Origin: Desulfoscipio geothermicus
GTDB taxonomy: Bacteria; Bacillota; Desulfotomaculia; Desulfotomaculales; Desulfallaceae
DNA length: 64,000 bases
Direction: 5' to 3'
NCBI GenBank assembly: GCA_016841205.1
Contig: JAENZP010000001.1
Location: 62,001 to 126,000, forward strand
Both the position numbers and the translations under genes were made by a program. How positions within the stretch are numbered: the first letter of the stretch is position 1; every line of letters starts with the position of its first letter. The notes beneath the pieces were generated by a model, which worked only from the letters and a program-made list of their open reading frames with translations, did no database searches and had not been told where the DNA came from. This document shows positions 7,829 to 16,610 of the stretch, piece after piece.

Positions 7829-8377
7829 TTAATAAATCATTTTACCCATGTTATGATCAAGGGGTATAAAACCGATTGCTCTACTGTCAAGGCTAAAATT
7901 ACGGTTGTCACCCATAACAAATATATGGTTATCAGGAACAACCCACTTTTCTTCTGGAGAATAATTCATGGCCTCTTTGATATAAGGTTCATTTAACTCC
8001 ACACCGTTTCGATATAATTTATCACCTTTAAGCTCTATAACGTCACCAGGTTTTCCGATAACCCTCTTTACAAAGTAAATAGGATCATTTTTTCCTAATA
8101 TAGCCTGAAGAACAGGAAACTCCAAAATATCATCCTTAATAGAACGGTCACGGTTTACCCGACTATCAATTATAACAATATCTCCATATTCCGGTATACG
8201 AGAAAAAGTGTGTTGAAGTTTAGAAATATATATTCGCTCCTGATCATGCAAAGTTGGGTCCATAGAATGTCCTTCAACTTTGTAAGGTTGGAATATAAAA
8301 ATGCTAATAAATAATGTAATGACAAAAGCTATCCCACAAGTGTTTACCCAGTCCCAGACTTTTGTTAATATTTTCAT
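7829..8377 (-). CDS. lepB: Type I signal peptidase
   Basis: Membrane-anchored protease that removes signal peptides from exported proteins on the outer face of the cytoplasmic membrane. The 182 residues contain one N-terminal transmembrane segment (about 14-30), the catalytic Ser38 in GHSMDPTL and the general-base Lys104 in YFVKRVIG. C-terminal boxes D (MGDNRNFSLDSR) and E (GFIPLD) are present. Length and topology are those of Gram-positive SipS-type enzymes. It is a single gene, and the upstream 270 nt to the DUF1653 gene show only a weak terminator. Confidence 0.95.
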   Translation of the reverse strand: MKILTKVWDWVNTCGIAFVITLFISIFIFQPYKVEGHSMDPTLHDQERIYISKLQHTFSRIPEYGDIVIIDSRVNRDRSIKDDILEFPVLQAILGKNDPIYFVKRVIGKPGDVIELKGDKLYRNGVELNEPYIKEAMNYSPEEKWVVPDNHIFVMGDNRNFSLDSRAIGFIPLDHNMGKMIY

Positions 8378-8602
8378 CTAATTTTACACCTTTCAGAAAG
8401 AATTCTTCATTAAAAATAACATGATAATAACTTGGTAATGTTTTTTCAATCAATTGTATCATAAAACTTTATTAACCGAAAAGTAAGCAAAATTAATAGC
8501 GTCAAGAGCAATAGGCCACGCGCATCATAGCAGTAACATGCGGTCCAATTACTAATAATTCGGCGTTAAAATAAAAAATACTTCCTATTATTATCCCCCT
8601 CA

Positions 8603-8645
8603 AAAAGCTGTTGGCTCATGATGACTAAATGGACCAGCTTTCTAA
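8603..8645 (-). terminator. Possible terminator after DUF1653 gene
   Basis: On the minus strand, AAAGCTGG and CCAACAGCTTTTT can pair around a ~20-nt loop and end in T5. The loop is long and the stem imperfect. Confidence 0.35.
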
Positions 8646-8652
8646 AAGATAC

Positions 8653-8892
8653 TTATGTATCTTGATTAAAATTTGTGCCATCTCCAATATACTTAAATCT
8701 TTCTACCTCTACTCCATCCTTAACAACTTTTTCGCAAAACATTTGTTCTGGTCTTACCCACCAATTTCTGTCACCATATAAAGGTTGATAAACAACAAGA
8801 TTTTCTAATGTTTCGGAATGTTTCGCAATTCCAATAACTTTGTAAAACTTTTTTTTATAATGTTCATAAATTCCGCCAATAATAACGCTCAT
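8653..8892 (-). CDS. DUF1653 domain protein
   Basis: The 79-residue product fits the short DUF1653 family: GIYEHYKKKFYKVIGIAKHS at the front, then ENLVVYQPLYGD and WVRPEQMFCEKV. This is a small beta-barrel of unknown function found widely in bacteria. It has an ATG start with an AGGGGG site a few bases upstream. No operon partner; it is followed by the weak hairpin at 8603. Confidence 0.8.
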   Translation of the reverse strand: MSVIIGGIYEHYKKKFYKVIGIAKHSETLENLVVYQPLYGDRNWWVRPEQMFCEKVVKDGVEVERFKYIGDGTNFNQDT

Positions 8893-9158
8893 TTATAGGT
8901 CCCCCTGATTTAAAATTGGCAATGAAACATAGCTCAAGGTTCTCAGTTTAAATTATTTAATTGTATTATATAATAATGAGTAAGGCTTGCAAATAACACG
9001 GGTTCGTTAGGCCGGAACTGGTGCAGTTCCAGCAGGTTTTTGTTGGTCATTTTAGTATCTTCCAGGCTCACCTGGATGGACTGGGCCCAGCAGGAATAAC
9101 TAGTTTAAATAGGGAATATGTGTATAATTAGAATTTCTATTAAAAGAGGTGTTAAAAA

Positions 9159-9605
9159 ATGGATTATAATGATATATTAAAACATCTTGCACCCTGCGGT
9201 CTTGATTGTGTGAGATGTGCCGATTATGAACACGGGGAAATCAGACAATTTAGTTCAAAGCTCATTCAACTACTTGGTAATTATAAACCGGTCGCAAAAA
9301 TGAAAACAGAAAAAACACCTATTTATAACGGTTACTCTCAGTTCGAAGAAATCCTGGCGTCTTTTTCCAATGCTTCATGTAGCGGTTGTAGAGGTGAAAA
9401 TGTACAGTGTCCGATAACAACTTGTTCTGCTAAAACATGCCATAAGGAGAAAAGTGTTGATTTTTGCTTTCAATGCAATGAATATCCTTGTGAAAAGCAG
9501 TTTACAGGTCGTTTAAGGGATCGCTGGAGATATATTAATGATCGCATGAAGGAAATTGGGGTAGTCGAATATTATTACGAGCAGATTGAGATATCAAGAT
9601 ATTAA
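9159..9605 (+). CDS. DUF3795 Cys-rich protein
   Basis: 148 residues with many paired cysteines: APCGLDCVRCADYE, CSGCRGENVQCPITTC, CHKEKSVDFCFQCNEYPCEK. This is the pattern of DUF3795 proteins of anaerobes and methanogens, probably metal- or FeS-binding, function unknown. It starts at an ATG with AAAAGAGGTG upstream and has a TATAAT box about 40 nt before. It ends with a short basic/aromatic tail. No neighbour on the same strand suggests a partner. Confidence 0.8.
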   Translation: MDYNDILKHLAPCGLDCVRCADYEHGEIRQFSSKLIQLLGNYKPVAKMKTEKTPIYNGYSQFEEILASFSNASCSGCRGENVQCPITTCSAKTCHKEKSVDFCFQCNEYPCEKQFTGRLRDRWRYINDRMKEIGVVEYYYEQIEISRY

Positions 9606-9645
9606 AAATATATTACTTTGCAATTGACTAATTCTCAAGTATAAA

Positions 9646-9719
9646 AAGGCTGCCTGATCTTGCGCCGACAATAAGTTCTCTATACCATCAAAACATATCG
9701 GCAAGATGTAGGTAGCCTT
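9646..9719. repeat. Long imperfect inverted repeat
   Basis: The left arm AAGGCTGCCTGATCTTGC and the right-arm reverse complement AAGGCTACCTACATCTTGCC match over about 20 positions with few differences, around a ~30-nt spacer. It lies just after DUF3795 and may act as a terminator for it, or be a MITE or IS-end remnant. No transposase is adjacent. Confidence 0.45.
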
Positions 9720-9821
9720 AGTCACGATAACGCCACATATACCGGTTTAGGCCGTTAAGGATGAGTTGGACTTGCCGGTAAAACCTCCAAAGAAACATTT
9801 TTCCAGCACTGCTTTTAATCC

Positions 9822-10020
9822 TTATAAATTCAGCTTAAAGAGTTTGTTGGCATTTTCACGTCTGATCTTGTATCAGTCGCACTCATTAATGGTGCAATTG
9901 TCAAACCATACGCAAGCGTCTTCAACCGTTTCAAACGGGAAGTCATTGGCAAAAAGCACCCTGTCGGACCCAAATTCCATCATTGTGTTCAACAACGTGT
10001 TCAACAACGCTGACTTATGG
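9822..10020 (-). pseudogene. Amidohydrolase (decarboxylase-type), C-terminal remnant
   Basis: The minus-strand frame reads MMEFGSDRVLFANDFPFET then VEDACVWFDNCTINECD, an in-frame TGA, and RRENANKLFKLNL before TAA. This matches the end of amidohydrolase_2 enzymes such as gamma-resorcylate or ACMSD-type decarboxylases (SxDxPFE with the metal-binding Asp, and the final NAxxLFKL helix). The N-terminal three quarters are gone; an in-frame TGA and a tandem duplication of GTGTTCAACAAC (plus strand) precede the fragment. Confidence 0.6.
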
Positions 10021-10143
10021 TATTGTCAACATTCTACCTCATCACCTTTCGGATGTTTCCGTCCCCGGCAAATGGTTCATTTAACAAAAGCCCCTCACGC
10101 GTAACGTGAAGGGCTTATTTAAACTAGTCTCCCCAAAATAAAA

Positions 10144-10218
10144 TGGAGCGGAAGACGGGATTCGAACCCGCGACCCTCGCCTTGGCAAGGCGATGCTCTA
10201 CCACTGAGCTACTTCCGC
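10144..10218 (-). tRNA. tRNA-Gly (GCC)
   Basis: Complete cloverleaf: acceptor GCGGAAG pairs with CTTCCGC, the D arm has AGCTCAGTGGTAGAGC, the anticodon loop is TTGCCAA (GCC), and the T arm is GGGTTCGAATCCC. CCA is encoded. It lies 23 bp from tRNA-Asp on the same strand, probably co-transcribed. Confidence 0.97.
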
Positions 10219-10241
10219 TTGATTAATTATTATGAGGTTAT

Positions 10242-10318
10242 TGGCGGAGCTGACGGGAATCGAACCCGCGATCTTCGGCGTGACAGGCCGACATGTTAGA
10301 CCGCTACACCACAGCTCC
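10242..10318 (-). tRNA. tRNA-Asp (GTC)
   Basis: Acceptor GGAGCTG pairs with CAGCTCC. The anticodon loop is CTGTCAC (GTC), the T arm GGGTTCGATTCCC, and CCA is encoded. Upstream partner of tRNA-Gly. Confidence 0.97.
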
Positions 10319-10495
10319 GCAATATGCTACCGCATCAGCGACATTAAGTATTATACCTGCTTACCTGTAATATGTCAAAGGTTTTTCGCGGTTTAAACGA
10401 ATTTGGGCCACTGCTATTGATTTAAGCTGGCAGAAATGTATAAAATTAATAAGCAAGATAAACGAAGTTATTTAATCAGGAAAGGGATAATTAGG

Positions 10496-10978
10496 ATGGC
10501 TAAAAACAAAACCCCCATAACTCCCGCCATACGTTTACTGCGTAATGAAAAGGTTAATTTTGATGAATTTACCTATGCCTATGAGGACAGGGGCGGAACC
10601 GCCGTTTCATCCAGAGAACTGGGCGTTGACGAGCACTTAATGATTAAGACACTGGTAATGGAGGACGAAATCAAGCAGCCCTTAATTGTTTTAATGCATG
10701 GCGATCGTGAGGTTTCCACAAAAAATCTAGCCCGGCTGATTGGCGCTAAAAGCATATCCCCTTGTTCCTCTGAAACGGCTGCCAAACATACGGGGTACCA
10801 GGTGGGGGGCACTTCCCCCTTTGGCACCCGCAAGTCCATGCCTGTTTATATGGAAAAATCCATTGCCGAACTGCCAAAAATCTATATTAACGGCGGCAAA
10901 CGCGGTTTTCTGGTCAGCCTAGACCCACGGGAAGCAATGCGCATTTTGCAGCCCACACTTGTGCAGGTGGGTATATAA
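10496..10978 (+). CDS. ybaK: Cys-tRNA(Pro) deacylase, YbaK type
   Basis: Trans-editing enzyme that hydrolyses Cys-tRNA(Pro) formed by mistake, acting in the cytoplasm. Start taken as the ATG at 10496 after AAAGGG; the open frame reaching 10436 adds a Lys-rich tail without a site. The 160-residue product shows the family pattern: TPAIRLLRNEKVNFDEF, KTLVMEDE, GDREVSTKNLARLIGAKSI and GYQVGGTSPFG, with a final RGFLVSLDP. It is convergent with the histidine kinase, the two stops being adjacent. Confidence 0.92.
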   Translation: MAKNKTPITPAIRLLRNEKVNFDEFTYAYEDRGGTAVSSRELGVDEHLMIKTLVMEDEIKQPLIVLMHGDREVSTKNLARLIGAKSISPCSSETAAKHTGYQVGGTSPFGTRKSMPVYMEKSIAELPKIYINGGKRGFLVSLDPREAMRILQPTLVQVGI

Positions 10979-12394
10979 TTATTCCTCACAGCAAAGGGGC
11001 AGCCTAACAGCAAAAATACTTCCGCCTTCCGGTCGGTTGGCGGCATTGATGGAGCCACCGTGCCGGTCTACAATCCAACGGGCGATGGACAGGCCAAGCC
11101 CTGAGCCCTCCTGACCACGGGTGCTTTCACTGCGGTAAAAGCGGTCAAAAATGCGGTTTTCATCCCCTGGGGTCAGTCCGGGTCCCTGGTCTATTACAGA
11201 TATTTCAACCCACCTCTGGCCGTTATTAAAAGCGGTTAGTTCCACTGTACCGCAAGGGGGTGAATATTTAAAGGCGTTGTCCAGCAATATAAACATTAAC
11301 TGGCTGAAATAGTCGCGGTTCACTTGCACCTGGGACTGGGGCGGGTAATGTTCCTCAAAAACAAACTCCCGGTTACCCGCTAAAAAGCGGGCTTTTCTTA
11401 CCGCTCCCTGCAATAACTCCGTCAATAGAACTGTCTCCTTTTCAGGCATGAAACCGGCGTCAGCCCGGGCTAGTACCAGCAGGTCTTCCACCAGCCGGGT
11501 CAGGCGGCGGGCCTCGTCGGTAATATCGTTGAGCGCCTCTGCTACAAGGACAGGGTTACCGTCCTGCATTTTCAGCAGCAGCTCGGCATTGCCCCGAATA
11601 GTGGTTAGCGGAGTGCGTAGTTCGTGAGAGGCGTCGGAAACAAAACGGCGCTGCAATTCATAGCTTTGCTGCAGGCGGTGGTACATGTTTTCCAGCCTTT
11701 CCAACATGGCGTTTAAAGTGTCCACCAGCCGCCCCAGCTCATCCGCCGGGCCGGTATACTCAATGCGCCTGCTTAAGTCGCTGCCGATTTCGATGGACGC
11801 CGCAGTTTTTGTAATTTTATCCAGGGGCCTTAAAGCAGTCCGGGCTAACAACCACCCCAGCAGTGCGGCGAGTATTACAGATGCCGTACCTACCAGGGCA
11901 ATAAAAAAGCGCAGCCGGACCAGCAGTGTGTGTACAGTGGATAGCGCACGTCCCACCTGCAGCAGACCAACCAGGTGTCCCTCAACCACCAGAGGTACAT
12001 TGTATACCCGTATTTGCTGTCCGCCGGCCAATACAGTTTCGTAAAAACCTTCCCCTTGCAGGGCGCGTTGTAGGGTGTATTCCCCCAAGGGCAGGTATTG
12101 TCCCCCCAGGTTATTGGAGCGGGAAACCACACGCCCCCGGGTATCGACTACCTGCAGGTAAGTATCAGGCGTTGCAAATACATCTACGTCGGGCAGCATT
12201 ACTTCGCGCAGCGAGGAAAGACTGCCGGTTACTCTAATGGATTTGACCAGCGATGCCGCCCTGGCGGCAATGCCTTCATCCACTTCTTTGTATAAAGTAT
12301 GTGAAGTGGCAAAAAGCAATACCACAGTCAGTATTAGCAGTACCAGGCCTAGTACTCCGGTGTAAAGCAGGGTAAGTTTAGTTCGCAGGTGCAT
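10979..12394 (-). CDS. Sensor histidine kinase (CssS-like context)
   Basis: 471-residue membrane kinase that senses an envelope signal and phosphorylates the response regulator encoded 7 nt upstream. Two transmembrane helices (about 8-30 and 165-187) flank an extracytoplasmic sensor domain. A HAMP linker (about 187-240) follows, then the phosphoacceptor His257 in SDASHELRTPL and the ATPase boxes DNAFKYS, DQGPGL and GSGLGLSIA. Third gene of the htrA-regulator-kinase operon. Association with an HtrA protease resembles B. subtilis CssRS, which monitors secretion stress; that role is inferred from context only. Confidence 0.95.
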   Translation of the reverse strand: MHLRTKLTLLYTGVLGLVLLILTVVLLFATSHTLYKEVDEGIAARAASLVKSIRVTGSLSSLREVMLPDVDVFATPDTYLQVVDTRGRVVSRSNNLGGQYLPLGEYTLQRALQGEGFYETVLAGGQQIRVYNVPLVVEGHLVGLLQVGRALSTVHTLLVRLRFFIALVGTASVILAALLGWLLARTALRPLDKITKTAASIEIGSDLSRRIEYTGPADELGRLVDTLNAMLERLENMYHRLQQSYELQRRFVSDASHELRTPLTTIRGNAELLLKMQDGNPVLVAEALNDITDEARRLTRLVEDLLVLARADAGFMPEKETVLLTELLQGAVRKARFLAGNREFVFEEHYPPQSQVQVNRDYFSQLMFILLDNAFKYSPPCGTVELTAFNNGQRWVEISVIDQGPGLTPGDENRIFDRFYRSESTRGQEGSGLGLSIARWIVDRHGGSINAANRPEGGSIFAVRLPLCCEE

Positions 12395-12401
12395 TTAATG
12401 A

Positions 12402-13079
12402 TCACTGCTCTCTTAAAGTATAACCCACACCACGTACGGTATGGAGCAGTTTGGGTGCTTGCGGTCCTTCCAGTTTCTGGCGCAGGCTGCCAATGTAAAC
12501 CTCCAGGACGTTGGATTCGCCGGAAAAATCATAGCCCCAGATATGTTCCATGATTTGGTTGCGGGTCAGAACCTGGCGAGGGTGCTGCATAAAAAGCTTA
12601 AGCAGTTCAAACTCCCGGGTAGTCAGGGGGATTATCTCGCCGCCCCGCCGGGCCTCCCTTTTTTCCAGATCCAATGTTAAATCGGCAAAAGTCAGCACAG
12701 GTTCGTTCCCCTGGCTAAGCCGTCGCACCCGGCGTAAAAGCGCTCTCACCCGCGCCAGCAATTCCTCCAGCGCAAAGGGTTTCATTATATAGTCATCGGC
12801 GCCCACATCTAAACCTCGCACCCGGTCCGCCACTTCGTCCCGGGCGGTGAGCATTAAAATGGGCACATCACTTTGCATACGCAGCCTTCGGCATACTTCC
12901 CAGCCGTCCAGCCCCGGCATCATTATATCTAGTATTACTAGGTCCGGATTACACTGCTCAGCCTGACGAAGCCCATCCTCGCCGTTATATGCGATAAATG
13001 CTTCATGACCTTCAAAGGTGAGTACCCTTTGCATCATGCTGGTGATTTTTTTATCATCGTCGATAACAAGTATTTTCAA
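12402..13079 (-). CDS. OmpR-family response regulator
   Basis: 225 residues: receiver domain (acidic DDD at 7-9, phospho-acceptor Asp51 in VILDIMMPG, Lys in MKPF) and a C-terminal winged helix ([42 protein letters not shown]). Phosphorylated by the kinase encoded directly downstream, it binds DNA to control transcription. It starts 21 nt after the htrA stop. It probably regulates its own operon, but no operator was identified in the 97-nt gap before htrA. Confidence 0.95.
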   Translation of the reverse strand: MKILVIDDDKKITSMMQRVLTFEGHEAFIAYNGEDGLRQAEQCNPDLVILDIMMPGLDGWEVCRRLRMQSDVPILMLTARDEVADRVRGLDVGADDYIMKPFALEELLARVRALLRRVRRLSQGNEPVLTFADLTLDLEKREARRGGEIIPLTTREFELLKLFMQHPRQVLTRNQIMEHIWGYDFSGESNVLEVYIGSLRQKLEGPQAPKLLHTVRGVGYTLREQ

Positions 13080-13100
13080 CGTACCAACTCCTGTACCGGG

Positions 13101-14249
13101 CTATTTTTCCGCCAGGGTAACAGTTATATTTTGCTGGGAGCCGTTTCTTTCCACCAGCAAAGTAACTTTATCGCCTACTTTGCTTTTTTCAATGAAATCC
13201 GTTATGTCACTGGCGTCGGTTATCTTTTGCTTGTTTATGGCTAAAATGGCATCGCCTTGTTGAAGTCCCGCTTTATCCGCAGGGGATCCGGCCACTACCC
13301 CTGACAACACAGCACCCTCGCTGTTTTGGAGCCCCAGCTGATTGGCCAGGTCGGCGTTCAAAGTCTGGATATATACCCCCATCCAGGGATGGGATACTTT
13401 ACCATTTTTAATTAATGTATTCAGTACGGAATTTACTGTGCTGGCGGGGATAGCAAAGCCAATCCCTTGAGCACTGGCGTTAACAGCGGTGTTGATACCA
13501 ATTACTTGTCCCGCAAGATTCAAAAGCGGCCCTCCACTGTTGCCAGGGTTAATAGAGGTGTCGGTTTGCAGCAGGTTTTTATACTGCCGGTCCTCCACTT
13601 GCACCGGCCGGCCTTTGGCGCTGATTACACCGGCGGTAACAGTGTGATCCAGACCGTACGGGTTGCCGATGGCGATAACCCATTCACCCACCTGGGTATT
13701 GTTATCATTACCCAACTTCAGGTAGGGCAGATTGCTGGCGTTAATTTTGAGCACTGCCAAATCAAGTTCGGCATCTGAGCCAACTACCTTGGCGGACAGC
13801 GATTTTTCCTGTTCAGTAAGATAAACATTAATTTCTGTAGCACCACTTATCACGTGTTCATTGGTTAAAATGTAACCATCTTCACTGATGATGAATCCTG
13901 ATCCCATGCCCTCAGTAATATTCGGTTGCACCCTATAAGGGCCTTGTGAGCCGAAAAACTCACGGAAAAACGGGTCGTTAAAAAACGGGTCATACCGGGT
14001 ATTACTCTTTGTTACGGTTTCAATTTTCACCACTGCCGGGCTGGTTTTAGCTACCGTGTCGGCGATTATGTTGGTACCTACCGGTGAAACAGCGGTATTC
14101 ACAGCTGTCGATGTTTCGGTTGCGGCCTGTACCAGGCTTAAACTTTCTTTGGGGAAGTAAGAGAATATTCCTACCAGCAAGGCAGCTTCCAGCATCAGCG
14201 CTCCTAAAACGGCTATAATCGTTTTCCGTATGTTCTTGTCCTTAAACAT
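13101..14249 (-). CDS. htrA: HtrA-type membrane serine protease with PDZ domain
   Basis: Envelope quality-control protease that degrades misfolded exported proteins. 382 residues: an N-terminal membrane anchor (about 10-31), then a trypsin-like domain with His132 (LTNEHVISG), Asp163 (DLAVLKI) and Ser238 (GNSGGPL), then one PDZ domain (about 290-378, with GSPADKAGLQQGDAILAI). The 90-residue linker after the anchor is Thr/Ala rich. It leads the operon with the two-component system; the gap from the nitroreductase is 97 nt and AT-rich, so a promoter is likely there. Confidence 0.95.
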   Translation of the reverse strand: MFKDKNIRKTIIAVLGALMLEAALLVGIFSYFPKESLSLVQAATETSTAVNTAVSPVGTNIIADTVAKTSPAVVKIETVTKSNTRYDPFFNDPFFREFFGSQGPYRVQPNITEGMGSGFIISEDGYILTNEHVISGATEINVYLTEQEKSLSAKVVGSDAELDLAVLKINASNLPYLKLGNDNNTQVGEWVIAIGNPYGLDHTVTAGVISAKGRPVQVEDRQYKNLLQTDTSINPGNSGGPLLNLAGQVIGINTAVNASAQGIGFAIPASTVNSVLNTLIKNGKVSHPWMGVYIQTLNADLANQLGLQNSEGAVLSGVVAGSPADKAGLQQGDAILAINKQKITDASDITDFIEKSKVGDKVTLLVERNGSQQNITVTLAEK

Positions 14250-14345
14250 TGTTCATCCCCCCAGGTTATATATTTCCTGGCATAATTATGACAGTTCAAT
14301 ATGAAAAGAAGCTGAAGTAAACATTAAAAATTTTTAATATTTGCG

Positions 14346-14957
14346 CTATACTTCTTTAATTAACAAATCTTCCATAGGCAGCCGGGGCCTTGGTAATGGA
14401 TCTTGGTCGGCATAGCCTACCGGTATCAATGCCAGCACTTCTATATCTTCACCCAATCCTAATATCTCTTTGACACTGCTTTGGTCAAACATCATTACCC
14501 AGCAGGTGCTCAGCCCCAGATCGGTAGCCCGTAAAACTAATTGCTGAGTGGCAACCGCGCAATTTATCGAAACATATTCCCGAATCCCGTCTGCATCCAA
14601 TGCCCCGCGCTGCTTCCAGTATTTATCACCGTCGTTAAATTCTAAATCTACGCCGGAAAAGGCTCCTGCCCTGGTCAATTCCTTTATGCGCTTCGGTTTA
14701 TGCTGTCTATAAGTGTTAAGGTCTACACAACAAGCCACAACAACTGGTGCGGTGGTGACGAAATTTACTGTGTGCCCCAGCAGCTCATGGCGCTTTTCCG
14801 CACTTTTAATTATTACGAACCGCCAGGGCTGCAGATTAGTGCCCGATGGGGCAAGCCTGGCTGCCTCTAATATTTCCCTAATAAGCTCATCAGGGACCGG
14901 GTCGGGCTTAAATTTACGTATGCTCCTGCGCTTGCGGATTACTTCCATAAATTCCAT
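14346..14957 (-). CDS. Nitroreductase-family FMN oxidoreductase
   Basis: 203-residue NAD(P)H/FMN-dependent reductase. The FMN-binding RKRRSIRKFKPDPVPDE start and the LAPSGTNLQPWRFVIIKS motif are typical, as are the LVLRATDLGLSTCWVMMFD segment and a final GYADQDPLPRPR. The physiological substrate is not known; homologs reduce nitroaromatics, quinones or flavins. It has an ATG start with GAGGTTAACC-like purines before it. Probably monocistronic, with htrA further downstream. Confidence 0.9.
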   Translation of the reverse strand: MEFMEVIRKRRSIRKFKPDPVPDELIREILEAARLAPSGTNLQPWRFVIIKSAEKRHELLGHTVNFVTTAPVVVACCVDLNTYRQHKPKRIKELTRAGAFSGVDLEFNDGDKYWKQRGALDADGIREYVSINCAVATQQLVLRATDLGLSTCWVMMFDQSSVKEILGLGEDIEVLALIPVGYADQDPLPRPRLPMEDLLIKEV

Positions 14958-15022
14958 AATAGGTTAACCTCCCTCGGACAATATTATTGCGCTTGGATGC
15001 TATCAACTCAATGCCACCTAAA

Positions 15023-15412
15023 CTATTTTCCTTTCTGCAAACTGCTCACTATTGGCCAGTCCGCTTCGGCAAAATCATAGCTATGCAGCTTGCTGGGTTC
15101 CACCCACCTAAAATCGCGGCAGTCCAAGGTTTGAGCGCTGCCTCCGGTAAACCTGCACAGGTAGCAAAGTAAGATAATGTGCCGGTCTTCATAGCTGTGG
15201 GATATCACATCAAATATTTTCATTACCTCAATGTTAAGTCCTAATTCCTCTCGTATTTCCCTTATCAGGCATTGTTCCGGTGATTCGCCGGGTTCCAGTT
15301 TACCCCCTGGGAACTCCCACTTAAGAGCTTGGTTTACGTTTTCCTTGCGCTGGGCAATTAATATTTTGTCGTTATGTTTTATTATAGCGGCCGTAACTAT
15401 AACGGATTGCAT
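15023..15412 (-). CDS. mutT: Nudix hydrolase, MutT-type 8-oxo-dGTP diphosphatase
   Basis: 129 residues with a complete Nudix box (GGKLEPGESPEQCLIREIRE followed by ELGL) and the start VTAAIIKHNDKILIAQRKE. This enzyme class hydrolyses oxidised nucleoside triphosphates such as 8-oxo-dGTP and so prevents mutation. WEFPGGK just before the box and a C-terminal FRWVEPSKL favour the MutT subgroup, where substrate choice involves such residues. It ends in EADWPIVSSLQKGK. Its own promoter probably lies in the 160-nt gap to rbr. Confidence 0.9.
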   Translation of the reverse strand: MQSVIVTAAIIKHNDKILIAQRKENVNQALKWEFPGGKLEPGESPEQCLIREIREELGLNIEVMKIFDVISHSYEDRHIILLCYLCRFTGGSAQTLDCRDFRWVEPSKLHSYDFAEADWPIVSSLQKGK

Positions 15413-15573
15413 GGGTATTGGTTACATCCCTTTCTCTTAAAAACAGATAGTATTAAGAATAAATAAGCTGCTAACTCCTTAATAAAAAGGTCGGCAGCAG
15501 CTTATTAGACCTTACGGCATATTGAAATACCTATATTTTAGGTGAAGTCTTATCTTTAAGTGAATACCAATGT

Positions 15574-16077
15574 CTAATAGGACTTAAATGATTTGGCCGG
15601 TGCATTACATATGGGACACCGTTCGGGCGCGTGATCTGCGGCTACGTAACCGCACACGGGGCAGAGGTAAAAAGTTTCGGCCTGCATATCTCTCCCGTCC
15701 CCCAGCGCCTCGAGTGCCTTTTTAAACAGCTCGGCATGCACCTTTTCTGCCTCGTTGGCTAAATTAAAACTCTTAGCTGCTGCCGTCTGCTCCTCCTGTT
15801 TAGCCTCTTTAATAAAGCCCGGATACATTTCAGTGAACTCATGGGTTTCGCCTTCAATAGCTGCTTTTAAGTTGTCCAGTGTGGAGCTGACCTTACCGGC
15901 TGTTTCCAAATGTTTTAATGCATGAATAGTTTCCGCCTCGGCTACTGTTCGGAATAACCGGGCTATCTTTTCTTTGCCTTCTTTTTCCGCCTTTTGGGCA
16001 AAGGCCAGGTACTTACGATTGGCCTGTGATTCGCCGGCAAAGGAATCCATTAAGTTATCTTGGGTTTTTGTAGACAT
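15574..16077 (-). CDS. rbr: Rubrerythrin
   Basis: Non-haem diiron protein that reduces hydrogen peroxide in anaerobes, fed by rubredoxin or NADH-linked reductases. The N-terminal ferritin-like four-helix domain carries the ligands (FAGESQANRKY, AEAETIHALKHLE, ETHEFTEMYPGF, NEAEKVHAELFKK). The C-terminal rubredoxin-type Fe site has two CxxC pairs (CPVCGYVA and CPICNAP). At 167 aa it is slightly short, as usual for single-domain-plus-rubredoxin Rbr. It lies 86 nt downstream of the PerR-type gene on the same strand, so the two are likely co-regulated. Confidence 0.95.
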   Translation of the reverse strand: MSTKTQDNLMDSFAGESQANRKYLAFAQKAEKEGKEKIARLFRTVAEAETIHALKHLETAGKVSSTLDNLKAAIEGETHEFTEMYPGFIKEAKQEEQTAAAKSFNLANEAEKVHAELFKKALEALGDGRDMQAETFYLCPVCGYVAADHAPERCPICNAPAKSFKSY

Positions 16078-16163
16078 GTAGTACCCTCCTTATATTATTT
16101 TTGATAATACTTCTAACTTACCAAATATTACACCCATATTTATCCTCAGTAAACTGGCTAACT

Positions 16164-16580
16164 TTATATCTTGGTCCCGTCATCTTTGCTGCTGCAGTGT
16201 TCACACTCACCATACAGGTAAAGAGAAAAACTTTGAATATTAAAACCGCCCGCCTGGTGCGGGACAGGTAAATCCTCCAAAGCGATATCTAAATCATAAA
16301 CCCTTTGGCACCGGTTGCATAGGAAGTGACAATGCGGCCGGGGGTTGGGATCAAAACGGCGTCGCTGTGGATCAATGCTTATTTCTTGAATCTCACCGAC
16401 CTTGGCCAGTGCTTCCAGGGTATTATATACGGTGGCTGCAGATAAAGACGGGTATTTCGGTTTTAACTCATGATATATTTCCTCCACCGAAGGGTGGCTG
16501 GTATTTCCTTGTAACAATTGCATGATTGCCATGCGCTGCGGAGTTGCCCTCAGACCAAATTTTTTTAAAGTGTCAATCAT
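16164..16580 (-). CDS. perR: Fur-family peroxide regulator, PerR type
   Basis: Metal-dependent repressor sensing peroxide. Start chosen at the ATG at 16580, after GAGGGG with 6-nt spacing; the frame opens 10 codons earlier. The winged helix is visible (LRATPQRMAIMQLL, SHPSVEEIYHELK, SLSAATVYNTLEALAKVGEI). The regulatory metal site reads RRFDPNPRPHCH: an Asp six residues before the first His, as in PerR rather than Fur (which has Glu). Structural zinc pairs are CNRC and CEHC. The neighbouring rubrerythrin supports a peroxide role. Confidence 0.88.
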   Translation of the reverse strand: MIDTLKKFGLRATPQRMAIMQLLQGNTSHPSVEEIYHELKPKYPSLSAATVYNTLEALAKVGEIQEISIDPQRRRFDPNPRPHCHFLCNRCQRVYDLDIALEDLPVPHQAGGFNIQSFSLYLYGECEHCSSKDDGTKI

Positions 16581-16610
16581 AGCTGTCCCCTCATCCTTAT
16601 ACAATAGCAT

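Noticed and set aside
9766-10104. Open + frame of 112 codons
   Set aside because: No ribosome site or family; it is the antisense of the amidohydrolase remnant.
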